Part shown: positions 29,321-30,825 of the stretch, piece by piece
How the letters are laid out: every line of letters begins with the position of its first letter
Numbering within the stretch: the stretch's first letter is position 1
The notes under the pieces: generated by a model
What the model was told of the DNA's origin: nothing
Seen by the model: only the letters and a program-made list of their open reading frames with translations
The model's database searches: none
Translations under genes and position numbers: made by a program
DNA from: a virus
IMG/VR virus record: IMGVR_UViG_3300042340_000084
Location: 1 to 30,825 of that record
Length of the DNA: 30,825 nt
Direction: 5' to 3' (one strand)

Positions 29321-29350
29321 GCTTCGCGCCGATTGTCACCGACGCGAAGC
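29321..29350. other. Stem-loop just downstream of the ERF gene
   Basis: GCTTCGCG and CGCGAAGC form a perfect eight-base stem with a 14-base loop, 24 bases past the ERF stop in the direction of transcription. A CTTCAAAG stretch follows on the minus strand rather than a T-run, so it might protect the mRNA end or act as a weak terminator. Confidence 0.4.
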
Positions 29351-29373
29351 ACGGGAGAGAAACAGGAACCGAA

Positions 29374-29997
29374 TCACGCGCTCGTCGTGAGCGCGGCGGC
29401 GATGCGTGCCGCTGCTGCTGCGGGCCACGATACAGGATCCTCCCCGAGCGTCAAGCCGTCGGCGGCAAGTCTCTCGCGGAGTTGCGCGATCGTCACGCCG
29501 GCCTTGGTCGCCTGCGCGCGGAGCCGACCTGCTCGCGCGATGCCGAGCACCTCTGGATCGTGCGCCCGATCGTCGCGCTTGTCCATCTCCTCGTCATCTC
29601 GAGGCACGAGCAGGAGATCGCGGAGCCAGTACCCGAGCGACGAGGTGAGCGCGCCGGCGAGAGCCTTGTCGAGCGGCCTGCCCTTCTCCTCGGCGAACGG
29701 CCACTTCGTCGCCATCGGGTAGTGCTCGACCTCCCCGGACTCGTGGGCAAGCTCGTACGAGCACACGAGCCAAGTGTGCGTCTCGCTCGACTCCGTGCTC
29801 CACCTTGTGCGCCGCGCCGAGAGTCCGTTGGCGTGGAGTGCCTGCCGGCACGCCGACATCATGTCCTCGGCCGAGGCGTAGCGGTAGCGATGGAAGGCGT
29901 TCTCGCTGCCCTTGTGCACGGCCTTCAGGTCTCTCTGGGCGGTGATCAGCGCGCGGCGCAGGCCGACGGGCGCGTCGGTCTTCGTTGGCTTGGTCAC
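29374..29997 (-). CDS. erf: ERF-family single-strand annealing protein
   Basis: The 207-residue recombinase anneals complementary ssDNA exposed by the exonuclease. It has the ERF core: LRRALITAQRDLKAVHKGSE (13-32), NAFHRYRYASAEDMMSACRQ (33-52, the conserved F-x-Y-x-Y-A segment), LHANGLS, and KALAGALTSSLGYWLRDLLL. The C-terminal 70 residues are charged and variable, as usual. The GTG at 29997 overlaps the exonuclease stop as GTGA, so the two partner enzymes are translated together. A longer in-frame reading upstream is a shadow of the exonuclease gene. Confidence 0.9.
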   Translation of the reverse strand: MTKPTKTDAPVGLRRALITAQRDLKAVHKGSENAFHRYRYASAEDMMSACRQALHANGLSARRTRWSTESSETHTWLVCSYELAHESGEVEHYPMATKWPFAEEKGRPLDKALAGALTSSLGYWLRDLLLVPRDDEEMDKRDDRAHDPEVLGIARAGRLRAQATKAGVTIAQLRERLAADGLTLGEDPVSWPAAAAARIAAALTTSA

Positions 29998-30825
29998 GCG
30001 CGGCCCCCTTCCGGTCGAGCGTCGAGCACCCGGAAGGTCGTGCGCGTCGCGTACCGCTCGGCGAGTTCCGGGTTGTCGGCGAGCAGTCGCTTGGTGTCCA
30101 CGCCCGACCGCGACCGCTCGCGGTAGGAGACGCGCCACCCGCCGCCGGCCCCGATCTCGGCCTGCCCCAGAGCGGTGAGGAGCATCGCCTTCGCATTGTC
30201 GAGCGCGCGATCCGCCGCCGTCGCCGACTCGCGCGCCACGATGTACGCCTCCATGATCTCGCTCGGGATGTGCGTCGCCGCGCCCGACTGCCGGGTAATG
30301 CGCGCCGCCGTGTCGAGCGTGAACGCGCCCTCGGGTTGCGTGTCGCCGACGATGTGCTTCTCCCACCACTCGGCCGCTCTGGCCTCGATCTCGTGGCAGT
30401 AGCCCTCGTCGCGCGGAACCTCGTACAGCGAGAACGAGAGATGGCTCCCGTCCAGCACGGCCACATAGGCGCGTTGCGACTCGGCGCAAAGCATCTGATG
30501 CTGAACCTGGAGCATGACGGCCTCGGGCACGGCCGAGGATCCGGGCGCGCCGTAGCCGACGGGCGATCCGTGGCACTTCGCCTCGACGATGTCCGAGCCG
30601 CGCTCGAAGCGATCGAGCATCCCGTCAACATTCGCGCGCAGCACGCCGCGCACGAAGGTGCTCGACGGGGCCACGACCTTGCGGCCCAGTTGCTCGCTCG
30701 CCATCGCGAGGAGCGCAGGCTCCACGACGCTGCCGATCTTCGCGGCCTCGCTCGGGTATCCCGACTCAAGCTCCACGCGACCAGTCTTCTCGGCCCACAC
30801 ATCGACGGCCGACTTCCAACGCGAC
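29994..30825 (-). CDS. YqaJ-family viral recombinase (exonuclease), C-terminal part; N-terminus at 1-321
   Basis: This copy covers residues 26-301 and runs open to the window end, because the ATG lies in the other terminal copy (position 321). It includes all nuclease motifs: GSVVEP, the NVDG aspartate, VEAKCHG (E106/K108) and VMLQVQHQM (about 127-135), with a late helical domain. It differs from the left copy by one residue (Ser for Ala in LESGYPSE), plus synonymous changes. Its TGA overlaps the ERF GTG. Exonuclease plus annealing protein is the classic phage recombination pair. Confidence 0.93.
   Translation of the reverse strand, partial: SRWKSAVDVWAEKTGRVELESGYPSEAAKIGSVVEPALLAMASEQLGRKVVAPSSTFVRGVLRANVDGMLDRFERGSDIVEAKCHGSPVGYGAPGSSAVPEAVMLQVQHQMLCAESQRAYVAVLDGSHLSFSLYEVPRDEGYCHEIEARAAEWWEKHIVGDTQPEGAFTLDTAARITRQSGAATHIPSEIMEAYIVARESATAADRALDNAKAMLLTALGQAEIGAGGGWRVSYRERSRSGVDTKRLLADNPELAERYATRTTFRVLDARPEGGRA
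30579..30825. repeat. Terminal redundancy, right copy
   Basis: This 247-base stretch repeats positions 1-247 with six mismatches, all inside the exonuclease gene. Joining 30578 to 1 keeps the reading frame intact, so the genome closes as a circle of 30,578 bp. Confidence 0.95.

Larger units (their letters stand above)
28856..29373. other. Largest non-coding region (518 bp): repeats and stem-loops
   Basis: No convincing gene is present on either strand; the longest minus frame (28938-29204) has no ribosome site. The stretch holds direct repeats of GACTGCTGTTC (28942-28952, 29008-29018) with a shorter ACGACTGCT at 28913, repeated CCAAGTCTC (28978, 29047), and several stems: 28879-28895, 28969-29002 (bulged), 29091-29109, 29108-29122, 29274-29290 and 29321-29350. 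It separates ERF from the ParB-like gene and probably holds the promoter of the replication block. An origin or a structured RNA is possible. Confidence 0.55.

Noticed and set aside
29321-29350. Intrinsic terminator after ERF
   Set aside because: The stem is perfect but has a 14-base loop and no following T-run on the transcribed strand.
29997-30576. N-terminal extension of the ERF protein to 400 residues
   Set aside because: The added part is an out-of-frame reading of the exonuclease gene. The GTG at 29997 gives the normal ERF start and a GTGA overlap.
1-30825. tRNA genes and CRISPR arrays
   Set aside because: I found no cloverleaf-like tRNA sequence and no regularly spaced direct repeats with unique spacers. 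The phased units at 21587-21655 have no spacers.

Overview
The window is the essentially complete, circularly closed genome of a small tailed (siphovirus-type) bacteriophage. Bases 1-247 recur almost exactly at 30579-30825, so the unique genome is 30,578 bp, and the artificial ends cut through a YqaJ-type exonuclease gene. Base composition is GC-rich. Every gene I can support lies on the minus strand. About twenty junctions are 4-base ATGA or GTGA stop/start overlaps, so most of the genome reads as one translationally coupled transcription unit broken by only three non-coding stretches: 4586-4757, 21487-21679 and 28856-29373. I see no integrase, repressor, DNA polymerase or tRNA. A lipoprotein-type lysis candidate and the high GC point to a Gram-negative, GC-rich host. 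This is inference, and I cannot name the host.

Layout in transcription order (right to left, around the circle). Recombination, replication and nucleic-acid metabolism: YqaJ exonuclease (junction), ERF single-strand annealing protein, the 518-bp non-coding region, a ParB-like DNA-binding protein with a zinc ribbon, a PAPS-reductase-family protein, an SF2 helicase, several small unknown genes, RusA resolvase, a metallophosphoesterase, an HExxH protein and a two-helix membrane protein. Packaging and head: an HNH nuclease fused to a P-loop domain, a candidate cos region with helically phased repeats, P27-type small terminase, large terminase, HK97-type portal, a prohead protease with an N-terminal extra domain, and two tandem HK97-fold capsid proteins. 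Neck and tail: connector, head-closure, gp10-like and tail-terminator proteins, two tandem tail-tube paralogues, a tail-assembly chaperone with a canonical -1 frameshift site, a short tape measure, three further structural genes including a YadA-like fibre, a lipoprotein/TM protein, a one-helix protein and a Cys-rich protein. Left block: a small zinc protein, an origin-like intergenic region, three small genes, a secreted lysozyme-like endolysin, a C5-cytosine methyltransferase, an OB-like protein with an SSB-type C-terminal tip, a DUF6378-like protein, two helix-turn-helix proteins and a CsrA-like regulator, leading back into YqaJ.

How it fits together: YqaJ exonuclease, ERF annealing protein, the SSB-like protein, helicase and RusA form a recombination-dependent replication kit. 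A 17-bp palindrome found both in the origin-like region and inside the ParB-like gene may link that protein to replication, partition or regulation. HNH nuclease, phased repeats and terminases form a cos-type packaging module. The most unusual traits are the doubled capsid and tail-tube genes, the shared palindrome, the phased repeats before terS, the HNH/P-loop fusion and the phage-borne CsrA-like gene.
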